Positions 54,981 through 64,000 of a stretch of 64,000 nucleotides of DNA are shown here, in pieces. The stretch comes from a virus: positions 1-64,000 of IMG/VR virus record IMGVR_UViG_3300035703_000072; one strand, 5' to 3'. Both the position numbers and the translations under genes were made by a program. The notes under the pieces were generated by a model, which saw nothing but the letters and a program-made list of their open reading frames with translations, was not told the DNA's origin and did not search any database. How positions within the stretch are numbered: position 1 is the stretch's first letter; every line of letters starts with the position of its first letter.

Positions 54981-57792
54981 GACTTGCGCCGTTTACTGTG
55001 TCAATGTATTTCTGATTCTCGCTGTGAAAGTAATCCAATCCCAAAGATGGTGGAGGTAACTGTTTGTTAGCTTCAGCAATCTTTCCGGCCAACATGTCAT
55101 AGTCAAATAACATACCACTTGATGAGGTAGAACCTAATGAGCTTGAAATACCAAATGATGTTGGAATACCACCACCGGCAAACTTCTTACCTCCGCCTAA
55201 TTGGTTTATCCAACTGAGTAAAGGTCTGAACATCGTTGTTGACTTCTTGTTGATGATAGCCTCTCCACCTTCAGCCTCAAAGCCTGGTACTCCATTCACA
55301 GTGAAAGGTATTCCACCATTGCTATGACTCGGACCTTCAAGAACATCTCCTTTGGCGAACTTCACTCCTGAAACTTTCATAACGTTTGCCAATCCAAATG
55401 CACCGGCTTTGATAGCAGCAAATTGCGCTCTAACAACTGAAGTAGGGTCACCCGGAATCAATTGTGAAAGATACGCTTTTTGAATTGCTAAGAACATATC
55501 GACTGAAGCCAATGCAGTAGATAGCTGTTTGTTCTCTCCGAAGAAAGCGCTTGTCAACTGACCTATTTCTCCAATGGCTTGGCGGGCATTATCTATCTGT
55601 GCGATTCGTCCATCCCTTTCTAACTTATCTTTAGCACCTTGATACTTCTTATTGATTTTATCAATGTCTGCTCCGGTCTTTTCTGCTGCTGCTACTTCTT
55701 GAAGTCTGTCTTGCTCAAGTCTTCCTAATTGAATAGCTAAGTTATCTTGAAAAACCAAATCCTCATAGGCTCTTTGGTTCTCCAAATCAATAGCTTGCTT
55801 TTCCTTTTCGGCTTCAGCTCTTGCCGTGTTGTTCTCGTCTTGTCTTAATTGGTAATCATCACGGATAGCTTTAATCGCATCCTGATATTGAGTTTCAGAA
55901 ATGATGCCTTGCTCAAATCGGATTCTTTCAAAGTTGAGTTGTTGCTCAAGAATACCATCAAGTCGACGTTGTTCCTCTTGCAATACAATATCACTGAAGA
56001 ACTTCTGACTATCAATTTTGCTTTGGTTAGCATCGATGTAAGCCTGAAGCTCACGGTTAGCATTATCAACTACCAACTGAGCTTGTTTATCAAGGAATTC
56101 ATTTTTAGCGTTGTTCTGATCTGTCAGTAACTTGAGTTCATCGGCTTTGCTTTTCGCTGAAGCATTGAATTCGGCTTGAGCGATTTTCAATTTCTTGTCG
56201 CGAACTTGTTCGGCCAACTTCACTTCTTCAGCTAAAGTTTTGGCTCTTACTCCTTGCTGAGAAAGGAACAAATCAAGCTCAGCCTTAGCCAATGCTGAAG
56301 CATCGGACAAAGCCTTTTTACGAGCTTCCTCTGCTTTCTTTCTGCGTTCCTCTGCTGCGGCTTCAGCTTTCTCAATCAATGCGTTTTGGCGATTAATGAT
56401 TTTCTCTTGCTGAGCTGTAGACTGGTTGTATATTTCAATCTTAGCCTCTTCAGCTTTGGTAATCAAATCAACTTCTTCCTGAGTGATTTTACCAAGGTTC
56501 AAAAGTTGGTAAGCATACTCAACACCACGCTTTTGAAGTTGAGCAATTTCTTCCTCATTCAAAGCACCTTTCAATCGAGCTGACTCAACCGCTTGTCGGT
56601 ATTCCTCATCAGCAAGTGCAGCATTCTTTTTGAACAAATCCTCATTAAGCTTTTCGGCTTTGGCCAACAATGCAATACGCTCTTGCTCCGACTTGGTTCT
56701 GTCTTTTGATTGCAATATCAATCGGGCAATCTCTCCCTCTTGCTTTTTGTTGTTGACTGATTGGATAGCTTGCTGATCTGCCAAGTCTTGTTGAGCTTCT
56801 TTAAGTGCTGCGGCATCCCTGGCAGCGTTCTGCATTTCTTTCCCTAACTCCTTGAGTGAGCCTATCGGGTCGGAGAAGAACTTCCCAAGTTTGGTAAATA
56901 GATCTCCTACTGATTTCAGATTTGATATGAATGCAACGATGGTTTGTTGAACCACTCTGATAACTGCTCCAAACGCTGCAAAGCCTTGTTCGATTTTATC
57001 AACCAAAGGGTCAAAGGTTCTGAAGTAACCAATAAGCAAAGCGATGGCAATTACTATCAATCCGATTCCGGTTGCTGCTACTGCCAAAGCAAAGATTCTC
57101 ATTGCACCGGTTCCGATGTTGGTAGCTCCAGCCAAACCTTTTTGAGCTTGTGCAGCTCCCTCGGTTGCAGTTGCTGAATTCCTCATTGATTTCCAATTCT
57201 CTGAAATGGCATCAGTAAAAGGAGAGATTACACTCGTTCCGGTTTGGTAAACACGTTGAAGGCCTGAAAGCTCAGCACTGTAAAAGCCAGTTTCCTGAAT
57301 AGCTTCCATAACACCTTCTTTGTATCGGCCAATGTTGAGAATGCGCTTATCTTCTTCAGAACCGGTCTTTCTCAAGAAGTTGGTATTCTCATCGATTTTA
57401 CGGTTGAGTTTATCCATCAGCTCGGCTTCTTCTTTCACATTGACGTTGAGCTGGTCTTTGATTTTGTTCAACTCGGTTATGGCTGACTTAGCTTTTGCCC
57501 TGGTGTTGATTTCCTCATTGAGAAGCACGTTTACTTTTTCCGCTACCGGAATAGCTTTTCCGTTGGCCGTAACAAGAGCCTGAAGTACTTTTTGATTGCT
57601 TGTGTACTCGCTGCTTAACTTCTTCAGGGAAGCCTCTAACTTGATAGCAGATTCACTGTTTCCCTCGCCTGACTTTTTGAGCTTGTCAAGTTCCTCACGT
57701 GCTTGGGTAATTTCCTTTTTCAATTCTGCTGACTTGGCTACAACTGCATCTGTACCTAAGTCCAATTCGAATAATTTTATTTTATCAGCCAT
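54973..57792 (-). CDS. Tail tape measure protein, prophage B (939 aa)
   Basis: Long coiled-coil protein (MADKIKLFELDLGTDAVVAK at the start). A membrane-type segment GTGAMRIFALAVAATGIGLI (about 230-250) is followed by IVIAIALLIGYF. Then several hundred residues of Ala/Lys/Glu coiled coil (AEAAAEERRKKAEEARKKAL) and a Gly/Ser-rich end with FKEVLSD-like repeats lacking; near the C-terminus GVPGFEAEGGEAIINKKSTT is seen in other tape measures. Shorter than that of prophage A, so the tail should be shorter. Confidence 0.9.
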   Translation of the reverse strand: MADKIKLFELDLGTDAVVAKSAELKKEITQAREELDKLKKSGEGNSESAIKLEASLKKLSSEYTSNQKVLQALVTANGKAIPVAEKVNVLLNEEINTRAKAKSAITELNKIKDQLNVNVKEEAELMDKLNRKIDENTNFLRKTGSEEDKRILNIGRYKEGVMEAIQETGFYSAELSGLQRVYQTGTSVISPFTDAISENWKSMRNSATATEGAAQAQKGLAGATNIGTGAMRIFALAVAATGIGLIVIAIALLIGYFRTFDPLVDKIEQGFAAFGAVIRVVQQTIVAFISNLKSVGDLFTKLGKFFSDPIGSLKELGKEMQNAARDAAALKEAQQDLADQQAIQSVNNKKQEGEIARLILQSKDRTKSEQERIALLAKAEKLNEDLFKKNAALADEEYRQAVESARLKGALNEEEIAQLQKRGVEYAYQLLNLGKITQEEVDLITKAEEAKIEIYNQSTAQQEKIINRQNALIEKAEAAAEERRKKAEEARKKALSDASALAKAELDLFLSQQGVRAKTLAEEVKLAEQVRDKKLKIAQAEFNASAKSKADELKLLTDQNNAKNEFLDKQAQLVVDNANRELQAYIDANQSKIDSQKFFSDIVLQEEQRRLDGILEQQLNFERIRFEQGIISETQYQDAIKAIRDDYQLRQDENNTARAEAEKEKQAIDLENQRAYEDLVFQDNLAIQLGRLEQDRLQEVAAAEKTGADIDKINKKYQGAKDKLERDGRIAQIDNARQAIGEIGQLTSAFFGENKQLSTALASVDMFLAIQKAYLSQLIPGDPTSVVRAQFAAIKAGAFGLANVMKVSGVKFAKGDVLEGPSHSNGGIPFTVNGVPGFEAEGGEAIINKKSTTMFRPLLSWINQLGGGKKFAGGGIPTSFGISSSLGSTSSSGMLFDYDMLAGKIAEANKQLPPPSLGLDYFHSENQKYIDTVNGASHG

Positions 57793-58067
57793 TATATTAC
57801 TGTTAATTTGATGATGTTGCTTAGTATGTTCACTTTGCCGTCAAGACTTAAAATACGGCATTGAATGTTTAGTACTCCGGTTGAAACCGGTGTAAGTTCA
57901 AATCCGTAAATCGGTTTGTCAGTTCCGGCATAACGTAGTTTATAATTGTCACCGTTATAAATCTCGCCTTGCCATATTCTGATGGTTTCTCCGAGATTGA
58001 TAGTTTCCTCGACCTTGCCAAGTCCAAAGGATATCATTGGCCGTTTATTTCTGTAATTTAAAATCAT
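57792..58067 (-). CDS. Small tail-cluster protein, 91 aa
   Basis: Beta-rich (MILNYRNKRPMISFGLGKVE; YKLRYAGTDKPIYGFELTPV), immediately upstream of the tape measure with one-base overlap and 4-base ATGA overlap with the large tail gene. It resembles a small Ig-like tail protein. Not a typical chaperone. Confidence 0.5.
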   Translation of the reverse strand: MILNYRNKRPMISFGLGKVEETINLGETIRIWQGEIYNGDNYKLRYAGTDKPIYGFELTPVSTGVLNIQCRILSLDGKVNILSNIIKLTVI

Positions 58068-60631
58068 AGTGTATATTCTGCTGAGGTTACTGCCATTATT
58101 GAAATCCTAACTTTCGTAATATTCCACGCTGAGAATGTCTGAAGTAAGTCAGTAGGACTTCCCTCTGTCTTGATGAACTCTCCAACTTGAAACCATGTAC
58201 CACCAAAACCGCCAAAGCCTTCTATCTTCAACAAGTAGTTAGTTCCTGAAGGAATCCCGGTATGAGCATAAGCCACTTGATAAATGAAAGTATTAGGTAA
58301 GAAAGCATTCGGATCAGGACCAACAACCGAAACGCTACTTATTGAAAGCGTGGCCGGATAAGTAGGCGCTACATAACAAGAACCATCCAACACTATTGAA
58401 GGAGACAAGCTATTCTCAAAAGTCAAGTATGAACTTCCGGAGATTATTGTAATTCCAAACTTGTAGCCAAGTGCGTTGTATGGAAGCATCGATATCGGGA
58501 ATGATACCACACCACCAACTAAGAATGCAGTTATTGGAGTGGCCATTGGTATCTGAGTAAACACTAATGTTGATGTAACAGACAGCTCTCCACGATATAC
58601 GTTTACAATCACTTGTACCGGTTGGTCATAATCAGTCGTTACCGGAAGTGAAACAATACAAGCGCTCACTGTTGGTGTTCCAATCTCAACTGTGTAATCA
58701 GGGTTGGTTGGATTGGCCACATCAGTAGGAGTGAAGTAATCAACCTCAATCAATTCAACTCGTGTCGGTTTTGATTTGGTGAAGCCGTTAACCTTGTTCA
58801 AAAGGAAGTAACCGCCAAGCTGTCTGATGTACTTCAGTTTGCTAAAATCAACATTGGCCACATCGATAGCATTGAGCCATAAATCAACCGGAATCAATTT
58901 GGCTTTGTTGAATATTGAAGTGATAGGAGCGTACCAATCAAAAAGAATTTCATTGAAGCTCATTCTGAAATAGCTTTCACGGTAGTAGGTGTTTACACTC
59001 ACGGTGCCGCCGAGAATATTACTTCCGAGAATGATGGTTTGATTTTTCTTCTCAGCTCTCAGCAAATAGAATCGGCCGTCCAAATCCTTATACTCGACCG
59101 TTTCGTCGTCTTTGATTTGCTTCTCCCAAATCTTGTAGGTGTTAGAACCTCCGAGAAAAGTGCTTTGCAATCTTTCCGGAGAATAGAATATTGATGTCAA
59201 AAGAGTAGTATCTTCAGGAAGCGTTTCATTATCGATACCGAGATAACCATCATTGTGCTTCATCTCATCATCATTGTACTTGTATCTGAAGTAATTCCTT
59301 TTTGCGTAGTTGCCAAACTTTGGTTTTTCATTGACTTTGGCCACGAACTTATCGCTCCAATCATCAAGATTGGGATTCTGAAGAAGCTCGTACAACGTTA
59401 AGAACTTAATGTGATTGCGGTACTTATCCTTGAAAGGTGTAAGGCCATAACGAACCATGATGTCTTTGACAAAATCGGTAACCTTCATATCAATGAAAGC
59501 CTGGTCAAATCCAAGAGTAAAACCGGTAATCAAGTTGATAGTGTTTTCTCCTCCGGAAATTGACATGGTAGTTGTTGAGTAAGGTGTACTTTGTGCTGTT
59601 GGAGCTGTGATCAATATTTTATCTCCTACGTTCAAATTCAAATCAATGTAGTTGCCATTGGTTATATCCAATGTAGTTGAACTAACAAACTGATTCGTAT
59701 TCGTGTTGAATACTTGAATTGTAATAACACCGGTTGTATTGTTGCCCGTTACACTGTTGTAAGTAATGGTTTGAGCTTCGAAGTTTAATCGGAATAAACC
59801 TTGAACTAAAGAACCGGTTGAGGCATTATAGTAAGTGTTATCGAAAGCATTCACGTTGGGAAAGAAAGCCACATTTGATATTGAGCCATAAAACACGCCA
59901 CCAATACCATCACCATACGGATACTGAACTTGATTAGTTATAACAGCAGTTTCCTGAGTTGTGATTGGAACAAGGATAGGCTCTTCCAAGCTAACCGGTT
60001 TTGGATAGCTAAGCCAATCGTTCTGAAACTTCTCATGTTGGAAAACAGTTCCCTCAAAAGTCCAACCGATATAATCAAAGACTTTTTGCCATAAGTACGG
60101 AATGCTCGCCGATGGTACCTGAAAATCAATGTTCACATTAAATCCGGCGGCATTGTTTCCGTTATAGTCGGCCAAGATGTAACGATAAGGCAGTGACAAG
60201 TTGGTCCAGGTCTCAACGATGTTGGCTAAGTTCTTCACGTGATTAAGTTCAGACAATCCAAGCTCTGTCATCTTCCTATTCTCAATTGAACGGTAGAAGT
60301 CAACCACGCCTTCGTAAAAAGTAAATACATAGTCTTTCTCGTTTGAATCAATCAAAACCGCTGTGCCTTGGTAAATGATATGCTCTCCGGTATCTGTGTC
60401 TATCACATCACAAGAAAGTAGTCTGTATGGCAGCATAGATTGATTACCAACCAACGAAACAGATTCAATGATCCTAACGTTGTTGGCCGTCTTTTTAATT
60501 TTGACTTGAGGCATGAAGTTAGAATTACGAGTTGTCAAGTTCGCAATGTCATTGACTTGCTTCACTTCAGCAAAACTTGTCTCCGGATAGGTTTCTACCT
60601 GGTCGCCATTTAAAAAAACTAAGTAACTCAT
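58064..60631 (-). CDS. Large tail/baseplate protein, 855 aa
   Basis: MSYLVFLNGDQVETYPETSF at the start. The first 380 residues look like a distal-tail/hub fold (KVFDYIGWTFEGTVFQHEKF around 185); the C-terminal third has Ig-like repeats (TVSACIVSLPVTTDYDQPVQ; VYRGELSVTSTLVFTQIPM). Position beside the tape measure matches a tail hub. It precedes rather than follows the tape measure in transcription. No lytic motif seen. Confidence 0.6.
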   Translation of the reverse strand: MSYLVFLNGDQVETYPETSFAEVKQVNDIANLTTRNSNFMPQVKIKKTANNVRIIESVSLVGNQSMLPYRLLSCDVIDTDTGEHIIYQGTAVLIDSNEKDYVFTFYEGVVDFYRSIENRKMTELGLSELNHVKNLANIVETWTNLSLPYRYILADYNGNNAAGFNVNIDFQVPSASIPYLWQKVFDYIGWTFEGTVFQHEKFQNDWLSYPKPVSLEEPILVPITTQETAVITNQVQYPYGDGIGGVFYGSISNVAFFPNVNAFDNTYYNASTGSLVQGLFRLNFEAQTITYNSVTGNNTTGVITIQVFNTNTNQFVSSTTLDITNGNYIDLNLNVGDKILITAPTAQSTPYSTTTMSISGGENTINLITGFTLGFDQAFIDMKVTDFVKDIMVRYGLTPFKDKYRNHIKFLTLYELLQNPNLDDWSDKFVAKVNEKPKFGNYAKRNYFRYKYNDDEMKHNDGYLGIDNETLPEDTTLLTSIFYSPERLQSTFLGGSNTYKIWEKQIKDDETVEYKDLDGRFYLLRAEKKNQTIILGSNILGGTVSVNTYYRESYFRMSFNEILFDWYAPITSIFNKAKLIPVDLWLNAIDVANVDFSKLKYIRQLGGYFLLNKVNGFTKSKPTRVELIEVDYFTPTDVANPTNPDYTVEIGTPTVSACIVSLPVTTDYDQPVQVIVNVYRGELSVTSTLVFTQIPMATPITAFLVGGVVSFPISMLPYNALGYKFGITIISGSSYLTFENSLSPSIVLDGSCYVAPTYPATLSISSVSVVGPDPNAFLPNTFIYQVAYAHTGIPSGTNYLLKIEGFGGFGGTWFQVGEFIKTEGSPTDLLQTFSAWNITKVRISIMAVTSAEYTL

Positions 60632-61782
60632 AGTTTCAATCCGTTTCTTGTTGGAAGCTCGAATTCAACTTCCATGTTATAGATTTCTGTTTTCGGTTTG
60701 GTCAGTGGGAAAGAAGTTGATTTGAGCGTTACCTCAATCCAGTCTGAAGGTTCTGATTTGGTATAGCGTTCTCCGGTAAACATCAAAATCTTGATGCTCT
60801 CGGTAATGCCTTCCAAAACCAACTTTTCTTCAGCATTCAATCTTTCATAAATGCACTTGATTGTATCAGTGGTAGTCTTTCCGGTTTGTAGTGTTGGCGA
60901 TACGGTATCTTCAATGTTACTGAAGTCGTTGGCCAACTCTGATTCATATCGGGAGTTTCTATTTCTGAAATGGTCTTTCTTGAAAAGCCAATAGTTCCAT
61001 CGGCCGTACTTGTTCAGGAACTTGATGTAAATACCGCAATCTGATTCTTCTTTGTCCAAGTAGATAATCGGGTCCTGAAGAACATCGTCATTTGATATTC
61101 TCAAAACGTTGTTACCGGTCACAAGCGGAAGAAAGTTTTCGATTGTTTCATCTGTTCGTCCATCGCAGAGGTAAAGCGATGTGATACGCCCTTTTCCTTC
61201 GAATGTATAATGAAGTCCATTGGTAGTATTGGTAAGTGTGAACTCAGCCGTTGGGTAATTAGTGTAGAATGAAATCTCAAAAGGGTAGCCTTCCCAATAC
61301 TTCAAATATGTTTTGTTGTTGCTTCGGTCTTTCACCGGAGACAGAACAATGTAATTTGCATCGGCAATCAGTATTTCGTTCTTCTTCCAAGTCTCAAGGT
61401 TTTCGACTCCGGCCAAGAATTTCAAGTTACGTGTAGCTGTAACCGAAACACTTTCCTCAAGGTTTATTTTCAGGATAAGTGTGTCGTTTAGGTAGTGGCC
61501 ATTGGTCACATCGTAGGTGAAAGTTGAAGAATCTGCACCATTGAGGTCAGGCACAACCGTTTCCGCAAAGTTGTTCGTGTTGATAGCCTTTTTGATGTAC
61601 TCCAATAGGTTGAAGTAGAAGAAGCCGTTTGGAGCCGGATAGATAACGGCATTGATTCCAAGTCCGGTTATTTCACAGTTAATCGGCGCTTGCAGTTCTG
61701 AAGCGTTGAAGATTAGAATATGATTGTTGTAAGCCATCAACAACTTGGTTGTTGAAATGTCTTTTTGGAATACTATAGCCAT
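60628..61782 (-). CDS. Tail protein, 384 aa
   Basis: The start at 61782 (MAIVFQKDISTTKLLMAYNN) is preferred to 61827, which overlaps the small membrane gene. Beta-rich tail protein with aromatic surface (YLKYWEGYPFEISFYTNYPT; WLFKKDHFRNRNSRYESELA). Coupled by ATGA to the 855-residue protein, likely part of the same tail complex. Unknown family. Confidence 0.6.
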   Translation of the reverse strand: MAIVFQKDISTTKLLMAYNNHILIFNASELQAPINCEITGLGINAVIYPAPNGFFYFNLLEYIKKAINTNNFAETVVPDLNGADSSTFTYDVTNGHYLNDTLILKINLEESVSVTATRNLKFLAGVENLETWKKNEILIADANYIVLSPVKDRSNNKTYLKYWEGYPFEISFYTNYPTAEFTLTNTTNGLHYTFEGKGRITSLYLCDGRTDETIENFLPLVTGNNVLRISNDDVLQDPIIYLDKEESDCGIYIKFLNKYGRWNYWLFKKDHFRNRNSRYESELANDFSNIEDTVSPTLQTGKTTTDTIKCIYERLNAEEKLVLEGITESIKILMFTGERYTKSEPSDWIEVTLKSTSFPLTKPKTEIYNMEVEFELPTRNGLKL

Positions 61783-61895
61783 TTGATAAAAGTGATAAGT
61801 CCATAAATCATAAAGAACACTACCCAAGTGAATAGGAACTTGAGTACTTGTCTGTGAATGGTGTTGTGTCTATTTTTTTTGATTCTGCTTTTCAT
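61773..61895 (-). CDS. Small membrane protein, 40 aa
   Basis: ATG at 61895, TAG at 61773-61775. MKSRIKKNRHNTIHRQVLKF is basic, followed by one TM helix (LFTWVVFFMIYGLITFIKWL). Its end overlaps the tail gene start by 10 bases, which suggests coupling. Small size; could be a holin-like or membrane anchor protein. Weak evidence beyond topology. Confidence 0.45.
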   Translation of the reverse strand: MKSRIKKNRHNTIHRQVLKFLFTWVVFFMIYGLITFIKWL

Positions 61896-61896
61896 A

Positions 61897-61962
61897 TCAG
61901 TTTTTTTGAGGTCTGTATTTTTTGCTCTTTGCTCTTTGCTGTCTGTTTGGTTCTTTTTCCAT
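61897..61962 (-). CDS. Possible 21-residue basic peptide
   Basis: ATG at 61962 overlaps the neck-protein stop (TAATG); TGA at 61897-61899. Peptide MEKEPNRQQRAKSKKYRPQK and one more residue, strongly basic. Coupling favours translation but the sequence is simple and could be non-coding. Confidence 0.3.
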   Translation of the reverse strand: MEKEPNRQQRAKSKKYRPQKN

Positions 61963-62432
61963 TATGCTGCCATTAAAATTGATACTACGTCTGATTGTAT
62001 TCTCTTGAAATAAATATCTCCGAACTCGTCGAACATCTCCTGAAGGTCATTCGCTAAGAAGTCATTCACAACACTCGAAACAACCTCGCCCTGGTTATAC
62101 TCATTCGGAACTTTGATTCCCTCTTTTGCAATCTTTCGGGCAATCAAGAAAGCAAACTGACTTTTCTTTTCTCTGAACTCCGCCGGAAGCGAACTCTTTG
62201 TGTCAATCCAATCCTCAATGGCTTTTCTCGGTGGGAACTTACCAGGCTCTCTGCCATGCTCCATAAACTGAGAATGAAACGCTCCAAGCATTATCATCTT
62301 ATCGCCATCGACAACCGGCTCCAATTCTTGCTCATAATCTCCGGAAGCTCTCAAACCTAACTCAATGTACTTAGCAATGAGCTTCAGCCTTAGCCTCTCC
62401 AAATACTTGAGATAGATTGCTTCCTTTTCCAT
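61962..62432 (-). CDS. Neck/virion morphogenesis protein, 156 aa
   Basis: FMEHGREPGKFPPRKAIEDW (about residues 56-75) is the G-R-x-P-G-K-x-P-P...W box of phage virion morphogenesis/HK97 gp10-like neck proteins, followed by REKKSQFAFLIARKIAKEGI and a helical end. It likely joins head and tail. One-base overlap with the gene upstream. Confidence 0.7.
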   Translation of the reverse strand: MEKEAIYLKYLERLRLKLIAKYIELGLRASGDYEQELEPVVDGDKMIMLGAFHSQFMEHGREPGKFPPRKAIEDWIDTKSSLPAEFREKKSQFAFLIARKIAKEGIKVPNEYNQGEVVSSVVNDFLANDLQEMFDEFGDIYFKRIQSDVVSILMAA

Positions 62433-62893
62433 TATGCCGGGATGTTGATTGAAAACTGAACTTTGAGACCGTCAAGATTTTCGTCGTATATGTTTTCTAC
62501 TTCAATCATCTTCCATCGTGTCACCTGATAGTTGTCACAGTCGGTTATCATATTCACAAACTGCATGGCCAACTCTTTCAACTTCTTGATGTGGGTATCA
62601 TACTTGTACTCATAGCTTGGGTCGCTTAGTTTTGATGATGCCAATATCAACAGCTCTCCATCGCATTTGATTGATTCAGCAGCACTGAATGAATTGAAGC
62701 GAGGGTCATCATCAACCCATAGCAATTTGAAGTACTTGTTTCTTTCCTCAAACGGTTTATTTTCATCCTTAGAATGATCTGCCAAGTTCTGCCAATGGTC
62801 TTTACCATAAGCATAATGAAACAATGGTTCTGCCGGTGCCGGAGGATTCAGCTCGTTAACGAGGTTTTGAATTTTTTCTTGCAATGATGCCAT
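62432..62893 (-). CDS. Tail terminator-type protein, 153 aa
   Basis: HYAYGKDHWQNLADHSKDEN near residue 25, then HIKKLKELAMQFVNMITDCD and a final beta strand LDGLKVQFSINIPA. The pattern alpha-beta with an N-M-I-T-D-C-D-N helix end is known from Bacteroidota phage neck/terminator proteins. One-base overlap with the downstream gene and 38-base overlap with the upstream gene. Confidence 0.55.
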   Translation of the reverse strand: MASLQEKIQNLVNELNPPAPAEPLFHYAYGKDHWQNLADHSKDENKPFEERNKYFKLLWVDDDPRFNSFSAAESIKCDGELLILASSKLSDPSYEYKYDTHIKKLKELAMQFVNMITDCDNYQVTRWKMIEVENIYDENLDGLKVQFSINIPA

Positions 62894-63470
62894 CGTAATT
62901 CTTTTTTATGTCATTAATCTTTTTAGTGTGTGCCATGTCTCTGAAAACAATCGAGTAGGGCAGTTTCAATATTTCATTGTGCTTGAGCAAATCCGGCTCC
63001 ATCGCTTTGAGGGAGTTGTAATAATCGTACTCTTGCAGTTCTTCAGCTCCGGCTTCTATTTCTTCAGGCGTTAATTCTGAATGAAGTCTTTCTTCTTCAG
63101 CAGCTCTAAGAACTTCCAACTGATCTGTGATGAATTTCAGCGCTGAGAAAACATTGAATATCTCAAGAAGCATAAAATCCTTTTCGCTAATTCCGTAAAC
63201 CACTTTAAAGGTTTCATACATGTTCTCCTTCTTGAATGAATTCCGAATCATCAGTATCTCTTCCCACGTGAACTTCCAAAAGTTCTCTTGCTTAGGCTTG
63301 ATTATTTTGGTTCTGAAGTACTTGTACCTCCTGAGCATTGGATTTGCCTTGACATAGTTCTTAACCATGTGCTCAACGATTTCCTTTTCTTCATTGCTGA
63401 ACCTTTCAAACTCGAACATTCTCGGTCTTGAGAAGATTAGCTTATCTAAGCTGTTCGCGAACTTCCCCAT
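62856..63470 (-). CDS. Unknown protein next to TerL, 204 aa
   Basis: MGKFANSLDKLIFSRPRMFE at the start, helical, with FSNEEKEIVEHMVKNYVKAN and an acidic region (LHSELTPEEIEAGAEELQEY) before a basic end (KNYDGIIARKNSKPR). Overlaps TerL by 25 bases and the next gene by 38. Could be a terminase partner or connector; no family recognised. Confidence 0.55.
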   Translation of the reverse strand: MGKFANSLDKLIFSRPRMFEFERFSNEEKEIVEHMVKNYVKANPMLRRYKYFRTKIIKPKQENFWKFTWEEILMIRNSFKKENMYETFKVVYGISEKDFMLLEIFNVFSALKFITDQLEVLRAAEEERLHSELTPEEIEAGAEELQEYDYYNSLKAMEPDLLKHNEILKLPYSIVFRDMAHTKKINDIKKNYDGIIARKNSKPR

Positions 63471-64000
63471 GTTTGACTTCCTCCTTTCTGGTCATAGTAA
63501 ACAAAGTAGCCTCCGGCTTCTGTGATGTGGTCAAAGCCACTTGTTTTGTCAGGTTCTCCATTTTTGTACACTTGATTCTCTAAAGCTTCAGTATAATTCG
63601 AGCATCTGTCCGTATTGACGTAATATAATATATTACCATTGGAATCCAAAAAAGCAAGATTAACAGCATTAACCCGGTCTTTTACAAATGGATTCTTAGA
63701 TAACTTACGAACAACAAAGCCAGCGCCTTTCAGTAAGTCTATATCGGATTTTCCGGCAGCGTTACGGTTACCACCTGAAGCATCGGGATAAACAATGATT
63801 TTGAAGTTCGGAAACTTCTGTTTGATGAGCTCGATTATCTCGGCAGTATCGTAAGCGTTGACTATCTCATCAACTGCTGATTTGATTCTGACCTTTTTCT
63901 TGATGGCTGGTAAGCCATTGGCTTGCTTCCAATCAATCTCTTTCTCATCTACCACATGAACTACAGCGTTCATTTTGGTAACGTTGAAATCCAATCCAAT
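63446..64000 (-). CDS. terL: Terminase large subunit, prophage B (nuclease domain; N-terminus outside window)
   Basis: The frame is open through the right edge, so only the last 184 residues are present. RNase-H-fold nuclease: first Asp in IGLDFNVTKMNAVV, second in IIVYPDASGGNRNAAGKSDI, then VVRKLSKNPFVKDRVNAVNL with the third acidic residue in KDRVNAVN. It cuts concatemeric DNA during packaging. The strand and gene order place the rest of prophage B beyond 64 kb. Unlike the TerL of prophage A in this domain. Confidence 0.85.
   Translation of the reverse strand: MGLDFNVTKMNAVVHVVDEKEIDWKQANGLPAIKKKVRIKSAVDEIVNAYDTAEIIELIKQKFPNFKIIVYPDASGGNRNAAGKSDIDLLKGAGFVVRKLSKNPFVKDRVNAVNLAFLDSNGNILYYVNTDRCSNYTEALENQVYKNGEPDKTSGFDHITEAGGYFVYYDQKGGSQTWGSSRTA

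Noticed and set aside
1-64000. CRISPR array or insertion sequence
   Set aside because: No regularly spaced repeats, no transposase motifs and no terminal inverted repeats with target duplications were seen.
1-64000. One jumbo phage with duplicated virion genes
   Set aside because: Both TerL, tape measure, capsid and portal sets are unrelated in detail and each set has its own complete order; a tandem prophage pair with an att site between them explains the data better.

Overview
The window looks like two temperate tailed-phage genomes lying head to tail in an AT-rich Bacteroidota chromosome, most likely a Flavobacterium-type host. The reasons are: promoters with the Bacteroidota -7 element TAnnTTTG and few Shine-Dalgarno sequences; families frequent in this phylum and its phages (PcfJ/PcfK, DUF4942 methylase, DUF4468, DUF6712-like connector, a SprB-type repeat in a tail protein); and a tRNA-Asn 3' half at the junction. 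These assignments rest on reading the sequence, not on database searches.

Prophage A (1 to about 42.5 kb, left end outside the window). Nearly everything is on the minus strand. Read in transcription order from the right: a lysogeny switch at 40.6-42.4 kb (Cro-like protein on minus; S24-family repressor, DUF4468-like secreted protein and small HTH protein on plus); early genes at 40.4-28 kb (small membrane proteins, Sak4-like ATPase, PD-(D/E)XK exonuclease, SNF2 helicase, DnaA-domain-IV-like protein, replication organisers, nuclease, PcfK/PcfJ, ASCH protein); many small proteins, several with sliding-clamp-type peptides; two DNA methylases (27-24 kb); a probable small terminase; an RNA island with a tRNA(CAU) and a tRNA-like gene (22.3-22.9 kb); AP2 and ParB-like proteins; then a canonical late operon: TerL, portal, scaffold, decoration protein, major capsid, connectors, tail tube, chaperones, tape measure, tail tip, fibre. 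A two-gene plus-strand moron interrupts the tail genes at 2.8-3.1 kb.

Junction (42.4-42.66 kb). A tRNA-Asn(GUU) 3' half, starting in the anticodon loop, is flanked on both sides by short direct repeats resembling integrase arm sites and is followed by a strong terminator. That is expected at the hybrid att site between two prophages integrated in tandem at one tRNA-Asn gene.

Prophage B (42.66 kb to beyond 64 kb). It opens with a tyrosine integrase (+) and continues on minus. Left to right: candidate unimolecular spanin, amidase endolysin, holin, membrane-CAP fusion, fibre genes, connector, portal, tail-tube-like protein, major capsid, protease/scaffold, a plus-strand moron with a convergent HTH gene, tape measure, large tail proteins, neck proteins and the nuclease domain of TerL at the right edge. 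Transcription therefore passes the tail block before the head block, unlike prophage A. Fibre-tip domains and a fibre-associated protein are homologous between the two phages although the rest of the virion genes are not recognisably so.

Most unusual material: two near-duplicate tRNA-like genes with oversized, divergent anticodon hairpins plus neighbouring closed-stem RNAs; a pair of 24-residue CxxC/CxxC microproteins; repeated clamp-binding-type peptides; and two families of palindromes attached to promoters.
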